Positions 15,448 through 24,218 of a stretch of DNA of 64,000 bases are shown piece after piece. The stretch is from Caldicellulosiruptor bescii DSM 6725. GTDB lineage: Bacteria; Bacillota; Thermoanaerobacteria; Caldicellulosiruptorales; Caldicellulosiruptoraceae. A model generated the notes under the pieces. The model made no database searches and had not been told where the DNA came from. It worked only from the letters and a program-made list of their open reading frames with translations. Position 1 is the first letter of the stretch. Every line of letters begins with the position of its first letter. The stretch is taken from positions 2,641,001 through 2,705,000 of the forward strand of contig NC_012034.1 of NCBI RefSeq assembly GCF_000022325.1, in the 5' to 3' direction. Both the position numbers and the translations under genes were made by a program.

Positions 15448-15801
15448 CTATTTCACACTTTCCAGGTATTTTTGCAGTTTTTCTTCTATTTGTAACACTC
15501 TGTTATTGCTGATTTTGTTATCACTAATTATACTGGTCTGCTGCCTCTTGGTATTCTTTAAATACTCGATGAATGACTTTTCGCTTATGTAGTACTTTCT
15601 ATTCAAGTATCTGTTTTCCACAAAATTATTCCTGCACAACCAGTACAAAAAATTCTTCCCTACCCTGTATTTCTTTCTTAGTTCTTCAACAGTTAGAAAG
15701 TCTCTGGTTTCTTTCTCTGTCATTTCAAGAAGAAGTTTTTTAATGTCTGCTATGTTCTTTTCTAGTTCCTCCATCTTTTTAATTAGTTCATGAACATTCA
15801 T
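15448..15801 (-). CDS. Small excisionase-like DNA-binding protein
   Basis: A 117-aa protein: an N-terminal coiled-coil helix (ELIKKMEELEKNIADIKKLL), then a winged helix (LTVEELRKKYRVGKNFLYWL...ISEKSFIEYL) of the MerR/excisionase kind. Its start overlaps the previous stop (ATGA), so it is coupled to the small XRE protein. It may be an excisionase or accessory regulator. Confidence 0.65.
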   Translation of the reverse strand: MNVHELIKKMEELEKNIADIKKLLLEMTEKETRDFLTVEELRKKYRVGKNFLYWLCRNNFVENRYLNRKYYISEKSFIEYLKNTKRQQTSIISDNKISNNRVLQIEEKLQKYLESVK

Positions 15802-15992
15802 TTTATTTCACCTAGAAATCTTTCAATTTCGAAACCATGTGGTTTTGTTTCGAGGATTTTAAGTATCACTCCCGGGCTTGGTTGCTTTCCCTGTTTAATC
15901 CTGAATATAGTGCTCGGGTGGACACCTATTAACCTGGCAAATTTATAGGTCGGAACTCTGGCTATAAATTCTCTTATGTATTCGTAGTTCAT
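15798..15992 (-). CDS. Small XRE/Cro-like regulator
   Basis: A 64-aa HTH protein (FARLIGVHPSTIFRIKQGKQ is the helix-turn-helix). It is divergent from the XRE repressor at 16188, giving a lambda-like CI/Cro arrangement across the operator region. The ATG at 15992 has GAAGGTG at good spacing; a GTG three codons upstream is possible. Confidence 0.7.
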   Translation of the reverse strand: MNYEYIREFIARVPTYKFARLIGVHPSTIFRIKQGKQPSPGVILKILETKPHGFEIERFLGEIK

Positions 15993-16009
15993 CAAATCCA
16001 CCTTCTCAA

Positions 16010-16153
16010 TTGCGTATTTGCAATTTCAAGGGTATTATATCATAAGTATCGATTTTATGCAATATATTTTTTAGATACTAATTCACTATTTCACAAGCAT
16101 TGCGTTTCCGCAATACAAAAACATAATAATACTGTATTACTGCTGAAATGCAA
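16010..16153. promoter_or_regulatory. Divergent control region with three related operators
   Basis: A perfect palindrome TTGCGTTTCCGCAA lies at 16100-16113. A one-mismatch version TTGCGTATTTGCAA is at 16010-16023 and a weaker CTGCTGAAATGCAA at 16140-16153. All share TTGCG-N4-CGCAA symmetry. They lie between divergent cro-like and cI-like genes, one beside each start and one central. Confidence 0.65.
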
Positions 16154-16187
16154 TGTAAAATAGAAAGTGAAAAAGGGGGATGAGTAC

Positions 16188-16625
16188 ATGGGAAAAAAAA
16201 ACAAAATCGCAAGAGCTTTAGGACTAAAAATAAGAAAACTCAGAGAAGAAAAAGGATGGACAATAAATCAGCTAGCTCTCTATGCAGGTGTAAATCCCAC
16301 GTCAATTATGAGAGCAGAAAGAGGAGAAAGCGAACTTTCACTTGGAAATCTTCTGAGAATAGCCAAAGCATTGAAAGTTGATCTGAACACACTTGTAGAA
16401 GAAAGTATGGATCAGATAGTTCTTGGTGACGAAGAACTTGTCCCAGAGGAAAAAGATAAAACACCGGACATTTATGAAATTATCAGGAAAGCAGAAAATT
16501 TAAATTTTAAGGGAATACCTGTCAACGAACCTGATGTAAAACAGGCAATTGTAGAAGCTATAACATTTGCGATTAGACTTAAAGCTAAAGAAAAAAGACA
16601 GGAAAATAACAAGATAGAGGAGTGA
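16188..16625 (+). CDS. XRE-family repressor of the ICE
   Basis: A 145-aa protein. An HTH domain covers residues 5-65 (LRIRKLREEKGWTINQLALY-type pattern with VNPTSIMRAERGE as recognition region) and an acidic C-terminal region follows. The ATG at 16188 has AAAGGGGGAT 7 bases upstream, so it is preferred to an upstream GTG. It is followed 7 bases later by the ImmA-like protease. In ICEBs1 such a pair (ImmR/ImmA) keeps the element silent until the protease cleaves the repressor. Confidence 0.8.
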   Translation: MGKKNKIARALGLKIRKLREEKGWTINQLALYAGVNPTSIMRAERGESELSLGNLLRIAKALKVDLNTLVEESMDQIVLGDEELVPEEKDKTPDIYEIIRKAENLNFKGIPVNEPDVKQAIVEAITFAIRLKAKEKRQENNKIEE

Positions 16626-16632
16626 AAAGTAA

Positions 16633-17067
16633 ATGAGTCACGAGCAACTTGTGAGAAAAGTAATTTCTTTTATTGAATTTGTTGACGCCGAATACGGTAC
16701 TCGTGACCCAGAAAAAATTGCAGCAATGGAAAATATATTTTGTCTTGTATGGAAGTTACCCCGCTGTGTTCAGGGTTTTTCATTTGCGTACGACGGTGAT
16801 AAGTACATTGTGATAAATGAAAAGGTTTCAGAAAAAGGCAGACAATTTGTTTTATTGCATGAATTATACCATCTGCTCAATTCCCATACAAACGAGTACA
16901 ATCGTCTCATATTTATGACCAATGCATTTATAAAAACTACCCGAGAAGAACTCGAAGCTGACTATTTTGCATTTATCTGTATGAATTATGACGATCTTGA
17001 AAACATTAATCCACTTGCAATAGAAAACGAAATTGCTATATTTAAGAGGAGGCACCTGAAAATATGA
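16633..17067 (+). CDS. ImmA/IrrE-family metallopeptidase (anti-repressor)
   Basis: A 144-aa protein with the zinc motif HELYHLLNSH (HExxH, about residues 76-85) and a downstream ELEADYFA third-ligand helix. This is diagnostic of the ImmA/IrrE family. It sits between the repressor and the integrase. By analogy with ICEBs1 it should cleave the upstream repressor to induce excision. The mechanism is inferred from family and context. Confidence 0.85.
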   Translation: MSHEQLVRKVISFIEFVDAEYGTRDPEKIAAMENIFCLVWKLPRCVQGFSFAYDGDKYIVINEKVSEKGRQFVLLHELYHLLNSHTNEYNRLIFMTNAFIKTTREELEADYFAFICMNYDDLENINPLAIENEIAIFKRRHLKI

Positions 17068-18185
17068 GAGGACATATTGCAAAAAAAGGAAAGAAGTATT
17101 ATATTGTTGTGGATATTGGTGTAGTTGACGGAAAGCGCAAACAAAAGTGGCTGGGTGGTTTTGAAACAAAAGCCGAAGCAGAAGAAGCTTTACCAAGGAT
17201 TCTAAACATCATCTACCAGAACAAAAATAAGCTACTGGAGCAGAAGACTTTTGGTGAACTTTTAGACTTATGGCTCAACACGGTAGCAAAAAACAGGGTT
17301 TCTCTGAGTACCTTTCAATCATACTCTAGTTCAATTGCACTGCACATAAAACCTTTTCTGGGTGATGTAGAGCTGAACAAACTGACAGCAATGGATTTAC
17401 AAAAGTACTATCAGCACATCACAGGTGAGAAGGGTCTTTCATCAACACTTGCGTTATACCACCACCGTATAATTCATCAGGCTCTTGATTATGCAGTGAG
17501 AATGAACATGATTGAAAAAAATCCAGCTGATTATGTAGACCCACCGAGAAAGCGAAGTTATCAGCCTTCAATCTGGGATGAGGATACAATTAAAAGAGCA
17601 CTTGATATTTTTCGAAACACTAATATCTGGGTACCTGTGCTTTTAGCAATTTACACAGGAATGCGGATTGGTGAGATTACTGCACTGAAGTGGGATGACA
17701 TAAATTTAGAGCAGGGCTATATAGTTGTTAGCAAGACACTTATGAAGATAAACAGGCAGTTGTACATCAAAGAAAAGGGAGAAAACAAAAGTAGCTACAG
17801 GATAGTAGCAATTTCAAGCAATGTAATAGAGGAACTCAAGCAGTGGAGGAGAAAACAAGAGCAGTACAAAGAAAAGCTAAAGGAACTTTATCATAATGAA
17901 GGTTTTGTGTGCACATTTGAAGATGGAAGAGTACAGGACCCAAAGTATATTACTAAAGTATTCCAGAAGACAATAGAAAAGCATGGACTGCCAAAGATAC
18001 GATTTCACGACCTCAGGCACACCCATGCTTCACTTCTTCTGAAACATGGTGTAGACCCCAAGCACATCAGTGACAGACTGGGGCACAGTACCATAACCAC
18101 CACACTCAACATTTACAGTCATGTATTTGATGAAAAGCGGCGCAAAGTGGCAGAAACTTTTGAGGACATTTTAAAAAACCAATAG
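17064..18185 (+). CDS. Tyrosine recombinase (ICE integrase)
   Basis: A 373-aa integrase with three domains: an N-terminal arm-binding domain (IAKKGKKYYIVVDIG...WLGGFETKAEAE), a SAM-like core-binding domain (about 60-150) and a C-terminal catalytic domain. Catalytic residues are visible: the first Arg in TGMRIGE, HDLRHTHA, the LGHS box and Tyr in NIYSHVF. The start overlaps the previous stop by 4 bases and has AGGAGG upstream. It lies ~180 bases from attR and should cut and join at the tRNA-Ser site. Confidence 0.93.
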   Translation: MRGHIAKKGKKYYIVVDIGVVDGKRKQKWLGGFETKAEAEEALPRILNIIYQNKNKLLEQKTFGELLDLWLNTVAKNRVSLSTFQSYSSSIALHIKPFLGDVELNKLTAMDLQKYYQHITGEKGLSSTLALYHHRIIHQALDYAVRMNMIEKNPADYVDPPRKRSYQPSIWDEDTIKRALDIFRNTNIWVPVLLAIYTGMRIGEITALKWDDINLEQGYIVVSKTLMKINRQLYIKEKGENKSSYRIVAISSNVIEELKQWRRKQEQYKEKLKELYHNEGFVCTFEDGRVQDPKYITKVFQKTIEKHGLPKIRFHDLRHTHASLLLKHGVDPKHISDRLGHSTITTTLNIYSHVFDEKRRKVAETFEDILKNQ

Positions 18186-18364
18186 CCTAACCCAATTTAT
18201 GTTTCTAACATTTTTCTAACGACAGTTAAAAAACGACTTAAAGCGAAATGGTAAATTCCAATAATTTGTAGTAAAACCATTCTGCCAGCTTAGAAAAATC
18301 AAGGCTTCTAGAAAAGCTGCTGGCAGGATATGGATAGAAAGCTGTAATAAAGCGTTGAGGATGT
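18186..18364. other. Integrase-att spacer with repeats (possible arm-type sites)
   Basis: No gene. Two direct copies of TTTCTAAC lie at 18202-18209 and 18213-18220, one helical turn apart. An inverted repeat CTGCCAGC/GCTGGCAG is at 18282-18289 and 18319-18326. Tyrosine integrases of this class bind short direct repeats near att, so these are candidates. Confidence 0.45.
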
Positions 18365-18427
18365 GACTGGAAATCGTGTGTACCCCCAAAAGGGGTACCG
18401 AGGGTTCAAATCCCTCTCTCTCCGCCA
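18365..18427 (+). repeat. attR: 3' fragment of tRNA-Ser(GGA)
   Basis: The sequence reads as the 3' part of tRNA-Ser: half of an anticodon arm (GACTGGAAATCG), a long variable arm with TACCCCC/GGGGTA, a T-arm GAGGGTTCAAATCCCTC and an acceptor end TCTCTCCGCCA. The 5' half (acceptor and D-arm) is absent; upstream bases do not fit. This is the footprint of integration into a tRNA 3' end. The intact gene should lie at the other end of the ICE. Confidence 0.85.
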
Positions 18428-18586
18428 TTTTAATTGGGTTTTTAGGTGGTTTAAATTGGAATTAAAAAGGCAACTTTCCCTTCAAAAACCTTGCACCAGT
18501 AAAAAACAATTTTTGTACGAGTTTATTTTTATTGTTAGACATCTTTCGTATCTTCTTCTTTGGAACAATTATTTTTTGTGCTTCTA

Positions 18587-18639
18587 TGTAAACCGTATTT
18601 TAATTTATAGTTTACTATTTGTAATTTCTATGCTATCAT
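18587..18639 (+). promoter_or_regulatory. bioB promoter with BirA-like operator
   Basis: Half-sites GTAAAC (18588-18593) and GTTTAC (18610-18615) are 16 bases apart. The right half overlaps a -35 TTTACT (18611-18616), with a -10 TATCAT at 18634-18639 (17-base spacer). The same half-sites and spacing recur at the bioY promoter. BirA, the biotin repressor of Firmicutes, uses this type of spaced palindrome. Confidence 0.75.
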
Positions 18640-18673
18640 TAAAATTAAACATTTTCGTTTGGAGATGATTTAG

Positions 18674-19687
18674 TTGCTGAATTTTCTTCAATCAGTTCAA
18701 TTTGTCAAAGAAGTTGAAAAAAAGATAATTGAATATGACAAAGACATTGCCTTCAATGAGGCTATCATACTTTATGAAATCGCAAAACATGATGCAGATT
18801 TGGTAAAAAATCTCGCCAGTACGATAAACCAACATTATTTTAAAAATACTATTGAGCTTTGCTCCATTTATCCTGCAAAGGTAGGACTTTGCCCGCAAGA
18901 TTGCAAGTTCTGTTCCCAGTCTATCCATCACAGTTGTTTAATTGAAATAAAAGATCTTGCTGCGCTTGATGAAGTAATAGAGTATCTTGAGTATGTAATA
19001 TCTTTTCCAATAAAAAGATTTTGCTTAGTCACAAGTGGTGAAAAGCTTGATGACTCAGAATTTGAAAAAATTTTAGACATCTATTCACACATCTCAAAGA
19101 ATTATAACATACTTCTGTGCGCATCACTCGGCTTTCTTACTCAAGAAAGGGCAAAAAAGCTACTTAAAGTTGGAGTTGTAAAGTATCACAATAACTTAGA
19201 GACATCCAGCACATATTTTAAAAATATCTGCTCCACCCACACTCAACAGCAAAAGATAGAGACTTTAAAAATTGCAAAAGAGGCAGGGCTTCAAATCTGT
19301 AGCGGTGGAATAATCTCAATGGGTGAGGACATGATTGAAAGAATCAAACTTGCATTTGAACTAAGAGAATTAGATGTTGACTCTGTTCCAATCAACATAT
19401 TAAACCCAATAAAAGGCACGCCTTTAGAAGATATAAAGATCATAGACAAAAACGAAATTTTTATCACCCTGGCACTATTTAGGATTGTGCTACCAAAAAA
19501 GACAATTCTTCTTGCAGGTGGAAAAGAAAATGCGCTTGGAGATATGGAAAAAATGGCATATGAGTGTGGCGTAAATGGTTGTATGGTTGGAAATTATCTT
19601 ACAACAAGGGGAATGGGAATAAGAGAGAAGATTGAGATGTTGGAATCCTTGGATTTAAAGTTTCAAACCAATATGCATAATAATTAG
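18674..19687 (+). CDS. bioB: Biotin synthase
   Basis: A 337-aa radical-SAM enzyme that inserts sulfur into dethiobiotin, the last step of biotin synthesis. The 4Fe-4S motif [11 protein letters not shown] lies at about residues 74-84, and the [10 protein letters not shown] and [10 protein letters not shown] motifs are typical of BioB. The start is TTG at 18674, 9 bases after GGAG. It converges on bioA across a shared terminator. Regulation by BirA is indicated by the upstream operator. Confidence 0.92.
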   Translation: MLNFLQSVQFVKEVEKKIIEYDKDIAFNEAIILYEIAKHDADLVKNLASTINQHYFKNTIELCSIYPAKVGLCPQDCKFCSQSIHHSCLIEIKDLAALDEVIEYLEYVISFPIKRFCLVTSGEKLDDSEFEKILDIYSHISKNYNILLCASLGFLTQERAKKLLKVGVVKYHNNLETSSTYFKNICSTHTQQQKIETLKIAKEAGLQICSGGIISMGEDMIERIKLAFELRELDVDSVPINILNPIKGTPLEDIKIIDKNEIFITLALFRIVLPKKTILLAGGKENALGDMEKMAYECGVNGCMVGNYLTTRGMGIREKIEMLESLDLKFQTNMHNN

Positions 19688-19705
19688 ATAACTATAAATA
19701 AATGC

Positions 19706-19743
19706 AAAGAGGCTGTCCAAAATCTTCTTGGATAGCCCCTCTT
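19706..19743. terminator. Bidirectional terminator between bioB and bioA
   Basis: Stem GAGG-CTGTCCAA/TTGGATAG-CCCCTC with a small bulge and an A-rich left flank. It lies between two convergent genes. Confidence 0.7.
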
Positions 19744-19768
19744 CAACTTTTTGATTTCTCTTTGCAAC

Positions 19769-21118
19769 TTACAGTCCAAAAAATTGGTTTATTGATTCAA
19801 GAGTATTCCTTACCATAAAATCAATTTCATCGTTTTCAATAACAAATGGAGGCATAAAATATATTACATTTCCAAGAGGACGAATAAGCAACCCTTTTTT
19901 CAAAGCAGTTTTATAAATGTGATATCCCACTCTCTTTCTCCAATCAAATTCCTTTTTAGTAGCCTTATCTTCAACAAGCTCAATTGCTCCGATAAATCCA
20001 AATTGCCTATACTCACCCACAAACCTATGGTTATCAAAAGTTTTTCTGGCAAGCTCTTCAAGGTAGGTTGCTTTTTCATTTATTTTCTTGAGGACATTGT
20101 ATTCCTCAAAGATTTTTAATGATTCTAAAGCAACTGCACAAGCAAGAGGATTTCCGGTATAGCTATGACTATGCAAAAAAGCTTTTAATTCCACATAGTC
20201 AGCATAAAACGCAGCAAAAATTTCTTGAGTGGTAAGTGTTACTGCCAACGGCATATAACCTGCTGTCAAACCTTTTGATAAACATAAAAAGTCTGGAGTT
20301 ATTCCTGCATGTTCACATGCAAACATCTTTCCTGTTCTACCAAATCCAACAGCTACCTCATCTGCAATGAGATGAACATCATAGCTGGTGCAGACCTCTC
20401 GCAATAGCTTTAAAAATTTAGGTGGATAAATTTTCATGCCACCTGCACATTGGATAATAGGCTCAATTATCACAGCACAAATCTCTTTATGGTGCTTTTC
20501 TAAAATCTTTTCTACTTCTTCAAAACATTCTACATTGCAGCTATATCTTGTTTTGTGGTATTTACATCTAAAACAATCAGGACCTTGAATTTTTATGGAT
20601 TCCTTCATAATGGGTTTATATATCTTTGAATACAGATCTATACTTCCAACAGACAATGCCCCTAAGGTTTCTCCATGATATGAGTTTGTAAAACATGCAA
20701 ACTTGAGCTTTGTATAATTCCCCTTCTGTTGATGATATTGAAAACTCATCTTAAGTGCAACTTCAACAGATGTTGAACCATCATCAGAAAAGAATACTTT
20801 CTCCAATCCCTTTGGGGTTATTTTAACTAATTTTTGAGACAATTCAATAGCTGGTTTGTGTGAAAAGTTTGCAAATATTACATGTTCTAACTTGTCTGCT
20901 TGAGCTTTGAGAGCATCATTTAATCTTTTATTACAATGTCCAAAAAGATTTGTCCACCATGAAGAAATTGCATCAAGATATCTATTACCTTCAACATCGT
21001 ATAGCCATACTCCCTGGCCTCTTTCTATAACGATAGGCGGTAGTTCTTCATAATCCTTCATTTGTGAGCACGGATGCCAAATATACTTTAAATCTCTTTG
21101 TTGCCATTCATTTAACAT
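19769..21118 (-). CDS. bioA: Adenosylmethionine-8-amino-7-oxononanoate aminotransferase
   Basis: A 449-aa PLP enzyme that converts KAPA to DAPA using S-adenosylmethionine. Visible motifs: [11 protein letters not shown] at the N-terminus, [10 protein letters not shown], the PLP site [12 protein letters not shown] and the Lys region [14 protein letters not shown]. The length is normal. The start overlaps the bioD stop by a few bases (translational coupling). It is the third gene of a bioY-bioD-bioA operon. Confidence 0.94.
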   Translation of the reverse strand: MLNEWQQRDLKYIWHPCSQMKDYEELPPIVIERGQGVWLYDVEGNRYLDAISSWWTNLFGHCNKRLNDALKAQADKLEHVIFANFSHKPAIELSQKLVKITPKGLEKVFFSDDGSTSVEVALKMSFQYHQQKGNYTKLKFACFTNSYHGETLGALSVGSIDLYSKIYKPIMKESIKIQGPDCFRCKYHKTRYSCNVECFEEVEKILEKHHKEICAVIIEPIIQCAGGMKIYPPKFLKLLREVCTSYDVHLIADEVAVGFGRTGKMFACEHAGITPDFLCLSKGLTAGYMPLAVTLTTQEIFAAFYADYVELKAFLHSHSYTGNPLACAVALESLKIFEEYNVLKKINEKATYLEELARKTFDNHRFVGEYRQFGFIGAIELVEDKATKKEFDWRKRVGYHIYKTALKKGLLIRPLGNVIYFMPPFVIENDEIDFMVRNTLESINQFFGL

Positions 21119-21843
21119 TCAAAAACCCCCATTATCTTCATTATTGCCCTATCATCAAAGCATTTTTTAAAAACATTTTTAAATTTATTCTCATCTACAT
21201 CACTTGGAAAATCATTTATAAAGTCTACTTTGGCTAATATTGGAATATTGGTAAACTTTGCTATTGTATTTATTACCTTATCTTCATCTGGTTCATTCTT
21301 ATACATATTCACTATGATCCCCTTTAAACAAAGTCCGTAAGCTTTTGCAAATTCAACTGTCAAGAGAGTGTGATTAATTGTACCCAGCTTTGTTGTTGTA
21401 ACCAATATAACATTGTTGCAAATTTCCTTTATCAATTGATATTGCATATAAAATTGGTTTTTCTCTTCTTTCAGTGGCACTGCCAATCCACCACAACCTT
21501 CAATTACTACGAATTCATAGTTCTGTGATAAATCTTCAAAGGTTTGTTTTATTTGATAAACATTAATATCTATATTTTCATCACTTGCGGCTATATGAGG
21601 AGAGGCTGGTTTTTCAAATATAAATGGTGTGAGTCTGTAAATATCCCCCTCTATTTTTGCAAAATTAACTACAAATTCTGTATCTTGAGGTATTAGCATC
21701 TTTCCTCTTCTTTTAGCACCACTTAGTACTGGCTTGAAATATCCTATGTTATATCCTTTTTCCTTTAAAGCCCAACAGAGTCCAGCACATATAAATGTCT
21801 TTCCAACATCAGTATCTGTTCCAACAATGTAAGCAGCCTTCAT
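21112..21843 (-). CDS. bioD: Dethiobiotin synthetase
   Basis: A 243-aa ATPase that carboxylates and closes the ring of DAPA. The P-loop [10 protein letters not shown] (residues 7-16), the KPVLSGA motif and [10 protein letters not shown] fit BioD. The start at 21843 has AAGGAGAGG 6 bases upstream; a longer frame from 21897 overlaps bioY and is unlikely. Confidence 0.93.
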   Translation of the reverse strand: MKAAYIVGTDTDVGKTFICAGLCWALKEKGYNIGYFKPVLSGAKRRGKMLIPQDTEFVVNFAKIEGDIYRLTPFIFEKPASPHIAASDENIDINVYQIKQTFEDLSQNYEFVVIEGCGGLAVPLKEEKNQFYMQYQLIKEICNNVILVTTTKLGTINHTLLTVEFAKAYGLCLKGIIVNMYKNEPDEDKVINTIAKFTNIPILAKVDFINDFPSDVDENKFKNVFKKCFDDRAIMKIMGVFEC

Positions 21844-21865
21844 TCTCTTCCTCTCCTTGGATAAA

Positions 21866-22444
21866 CTATTCTTTGATTTCTTGTAAATATCTTGCATTTA
21901 TAAGTAAAATTTTTTCTAACATTGGTTTTAATCTTTTTGCAACAATGGAAGCAACGATGCATAAAAATATATCTCCAGGCACACATACTAAAAATCCCCA
22001 GTATAAAGCCCAGCTAATGGTTTTCGGAATTTTTAGATAAAAATTGTAAATCACATACAGATAACTAACTCCTAATAAGTATACAACAAACAAACCACTC
22101 AGCGAACCTATAAGGTTTAAGCTTATACTTCTACTCTGATTCAAATGAGATATATAACCAGCTATATATGCACACAATATAAAGCCAATAAGATAACCAA
22201 AGGTCGGCTTAAAAATATACAATGGACCTCCACCCTCTGCAAAGATTGGAATACCAATAAGCCCTGTTGCTACATAAACAACCTGTGACAGTGCTCCAAG
22301 TTTAGGACCTAAGAAAAGTCCTGCTAATACACAAAACAGAAGCTGAAGAGTAAATGGTACATAAGGAATGGGAATTTTTATATAGGCTCCTACAGCAGTC
22401 AAAGCTGCAAAGAGCGAAACCAAGCAAATATTTTTTGTGTTCAT
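21866..22444 (-). CDS. bioY: Biotin transporter substrate-binding component BioY
   Basis: A 192-aa membrane protein with about six hydrophobic segments. The N-terminal block KIPIPYVPFTLQ and GLFLGPKLGALSQ is characteristic of BioY, the S-component of an ECF transporter. As first gene of the operon it pairs uptake with the late synthesis steps. The energising ECF genes are not in this window. Confidence 0.93.
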   Translation of the reverse strand: MNTKNICLVSLFAALTAVGAYIKIPIPYVPFTLQLLFCVLAGLFLGPKLGALSQVVYVATGLIGIPIFAEGGGPLYIFKPTFGYLIGFILCAYIAGYISHLNQSRSISLNLIGSLSGLFVVYLLGVSYLYVIYNFYLKIPKTISWALYWGFLVCVPGDIFLCIVASIVAKRLKPMLEKILLINARYLQEIKE

Positions 22445-22493
22445 AAAAATGACCTCTCCTTTCTGTTTTGTTATTCAATGTTATTTTTACTTT

Positions 22494-22545
22494 ATTATAT
22501 TTCCTGCATTGAGATTTGTCAACCTGTATTAAAATTATGGTTTAC
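22494..22545 (-). promoter_or_regulatory. bioY-bioD-bioA promoter with BirA-like operator
   Basis: On the minus strand, -35 TTGACA (22517-22522) and -10 TATAAT (22494-22499) are 17 bases apart, a consensus promoter. The -35 is embedded in an operator whose half-sites GTAAAC (22540-22545) and GTTGAC (22518-22523) are 16 bases apart, matching the bioB operator. Occupied BirA would block polymerase. Confidence 0.82.
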
Positions 22546-22645
22546 TAATCAGATGAAAAAATAGTCAAATAAAGTAGATACTGAACAGCTTTCTATTTTC
22601 AAGCATTTTAAAAGTTATAAAAACAAATCATTCTCCTCTGCAGCA

Positions 22646-22834
22646 TTAACTACTTGCACTTTTCCCAATTCCCTTACTTTCTCTTATACCATATCCTAAT
22701 TCTGAAAGCTTTTCTATAACCTCTCTTTCTGCTTCACTTGAGCGTTTAAATCTTCTTCTCTTTGTGTTATTATCATCATAGACCAATAGCTTCAAACCTC
22801 CTGTGTATGGGTTTGTCTTTTCAATTAATATCAT
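22646..22834 (-). CDS. Short hypothetical protein (possibly a remnant)
   Basis: A 62-aa open frame (NPYTGGLKLLVYDDNNTKRR, then an amphipathic EREVIEKLSELGYG helix). Codon use looks gene-like, but I see no good ribosome binding site. It may be a fragment of a larger lost gene. No function assigned. Confidence 0.3.
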   Translation of the reverse strand: MILIEKTNPYTGGLKLLVYDDNNTKRRRFKRSSEAEREVIEKLSELGYGIRESKGIGKSASS

Positions 22835-22901
22835 ACATGGCTTGAAGCTATTGCTTTAATATTTTCTTATCCTGTTGCATTTAATTTTACAACAAACAAA
22901 G

Positions 22902-22930
22902 TTGACAAATATATTTAGTGAGAATATACT
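22902..22930 (+). promoter_or_regulatory. Promoter of the toxin-antitoxin pair
   Basis: TTGACA (22902-22907), a 17-base spacer and TATACT (22925-22930), ending 41 bases before the antitoxin start. Confidence 0.75.
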
Positions 22931-22971
22931 AAAGTTAGAAAGTACAACTTTTTAACTTTAAGAGGTGAGAA

Positions 22972-23253
22972 ATGGTGATTGTTGAAATAAAGAAAAAGTC
23001 ACAGGTGACAATTCCAGCTCAAATTCTGAAGAAGCTAAACTTGCGTGTAGGTGATTTATTACAAATAGAGGAGAAGGATGGTAGGATAATTTTAACGCCT
23101 GTAATAGCTATTCCAAAAGAGCAGGCGTGGTTTTACTCTGAGAAGTGGCAAAGAGAAGAAGCAACTGTAGAGAAGGAGATTCAGGAAGGCAAACTCTTGG
23201 TGGCTAATTCATTGGAAGAATTATTTGATGATTTGGGGTTGAATGACGAATGA
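22972..23253 (+). CDS. AbrB/SpoVT-family antitoxin
   Basis: A 93-aa protein. Residues 1-45 form a swapped-hairpin AbrB domain (KKKSQVTIPAQILKKLNL, GDLLQIEEKDGRIIL). An acidic C-terminal tail, probably the part that wraps the toxin, follows. AAGAGGTGAG precedes the ATG. The toxin gene overlaps its stop by 4 bases. Autoregulation of the promoter just upstream is expected for the family. Confidence 0.85.
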   Translation: MVIVEIKKKSQVTIPAQILKKLNLRVGDLLQIEEKDGRIILTPVIAIPKEQAWFYSEKWQREEATVEKEIQEGKLLVANSLEELFDDLGLNDE

Positions 23254-23510
23254 AGATTTACTACTCGCAACTTTTCAAAGAAAAAGTAAACAAATTGCCA
23301 CCAGATGCAAAAAAGATACTAAAGAAAAAGTTAGAACTATTATTACAAAATCAATACCATCCTTCTTTGCGAACTAAAAAAATCCAAGGGACAAAAGATA
23401 TATTTGAAACAAGCATTACGATGGGAATAAGACTGACATGGCAGTACAAAGAAGATGGAATAATTCTTAGAAATATTGGTGAACACGATAAAACTTTGAA
23501 AAATCCATAA
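23250..23510 (+). CDS. RelE/ParE-superfamily toxin
   Basis: An 86-aa basic protein with the RelE fold pattern: KIYYSQLFKEKVNKLP, a helical pair, then the strands IFETSITMGIRLTWQY and IILRNIGEHDKTL. RelE types cut mRNA on the ribosome and ParE types poison gyrase; the sequence does not decide which. It is translationally coupled to the antitoxin (ATGA). Confidence 0.82.
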   Translation: MKIYYSQLFKEKVNKLPPDAKKILKKKLELLLQNQYHPSLRTKKIQGTKDIFETSITMGIRLTWQYKEDGIILRNIGEHDKTLKNP

Positions 23511-23744
23511 ACTTGCTTACTCATCTCCTCTATAAAAATAACTTCAATGTTGTTTTTAAAGTTTCATTTGTTGTTGCAATCACAGGAATATATACCACTG
23601 ATCTTTTTTAATATATTGACAACTCCTGACTTTTCAATTAACATGTTTGATATAAAATGCATTGCATAAATGCAATTGTCAATTTTCATTGTAAATATGC
23701 AATACAAATAAAAAAACTTAATATTTGCAACAGGCCTTTTACCT

Positions 23745-23947
23745 ATCAAGCAGGTGCTGCCATTTGGCTGCTTAATAGGGAAAGCGGTGAAAATCCGCTG
23801 CAGCCCCCGCTACTGTGAGCACTGACAAGCCCTCAATAAACTTTTGCCACTGGAAGGTGTAGTTCCTCTTTTGAAAGTGGAGCTTGCCTTCTGGGAAGGC
23901 CAAAGAGGGTTTTGGATGAGGTGCGAGCCAGGAGACCTGCCTGCTTG
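23745..23947 (+). ncRNA. Cobalamin (B12) riboswitch upstream of metE
   Basis: Characteristic elements are in order: the 5' GGTGCTGCC region, AAGCGGTGAAAATCCGCTGCAG with CCCCGCTACTGTGA, and the B12 box AGCCAGGAGACCTGCC at 23926-23941. There is an extra peripheral arm (about 23840-23915). A ligand-dependent terminator follows at 24108-24167. When B12 is present this should shut off metE, whose enzyme does not need B12. Confidence 0.93.
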
Positions 23948-24107
23948 AGATGCCTTGTACTGTCTTCGGTGGGAAGCACAGTCAAGGTGGTAAAGACCAT
24001 AGGGGGGTGTTTTGTCCTTTTTTAACCCCTGCCATACCTTATTTCTCAAAGCTTTTTGCTTCTTTAAAAAAGTATTTTAAAAGCACGAGTTTCTTGAAAA
24101 TGGTAGC

Positions 24108-24167
24108 AATGGGTCTTTACTGCCTTGACACAATTTGTGCCTTTTTTGTTGGCAGTAAAGACCCATT
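24108..24167 (+). terminator. Riboswitch-controlled terminator
   Basis: A perfect 17-bp stem: 24108-24124 (AATGGGTCTTTACTGCC) with 24151-24167. The loop region has a small inner hairpin, and TGTTTTTCT follows. It lies 51 bases before the metE start. Confidence 0.85.
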
Positions 24168-24218
24168 TGTTTTTCTGACGGCAAATAAAATTTTTATTTG
24201 GGAGGTAGAAAGCGTAAG

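Larger units (their letters stand above)
1..18427. mobile_element. Integrative and conjugative element, right end (left end outside window)
   Basis: The block carries type IV secretion genes (VirD4, VirB6-like, VirB4, PrgI, pilins), a ParM-like segregation gene, a repressor/ImmA switch and a tyrosine integrase. It stops at a 3' tRNA-Ser fragment at 18365-18427. Beyond that point the genes are chromosomal (biotin synthesis). No relaxase of a classical family is visible, so it is either the replication-relaxation family protein or lies left of the window. The plan matches Gram-positive MPF-FA type elements such as Tn1549-like ICEs. Family membership is inferred from gene content. Confidence 0.85.

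Noticed and set aside
18340..18427. Complete tRNA-Ser gene
   Set aside because: Only the 3' portion fits; upstream bases form neither a D-arm nor an acceptor strand.
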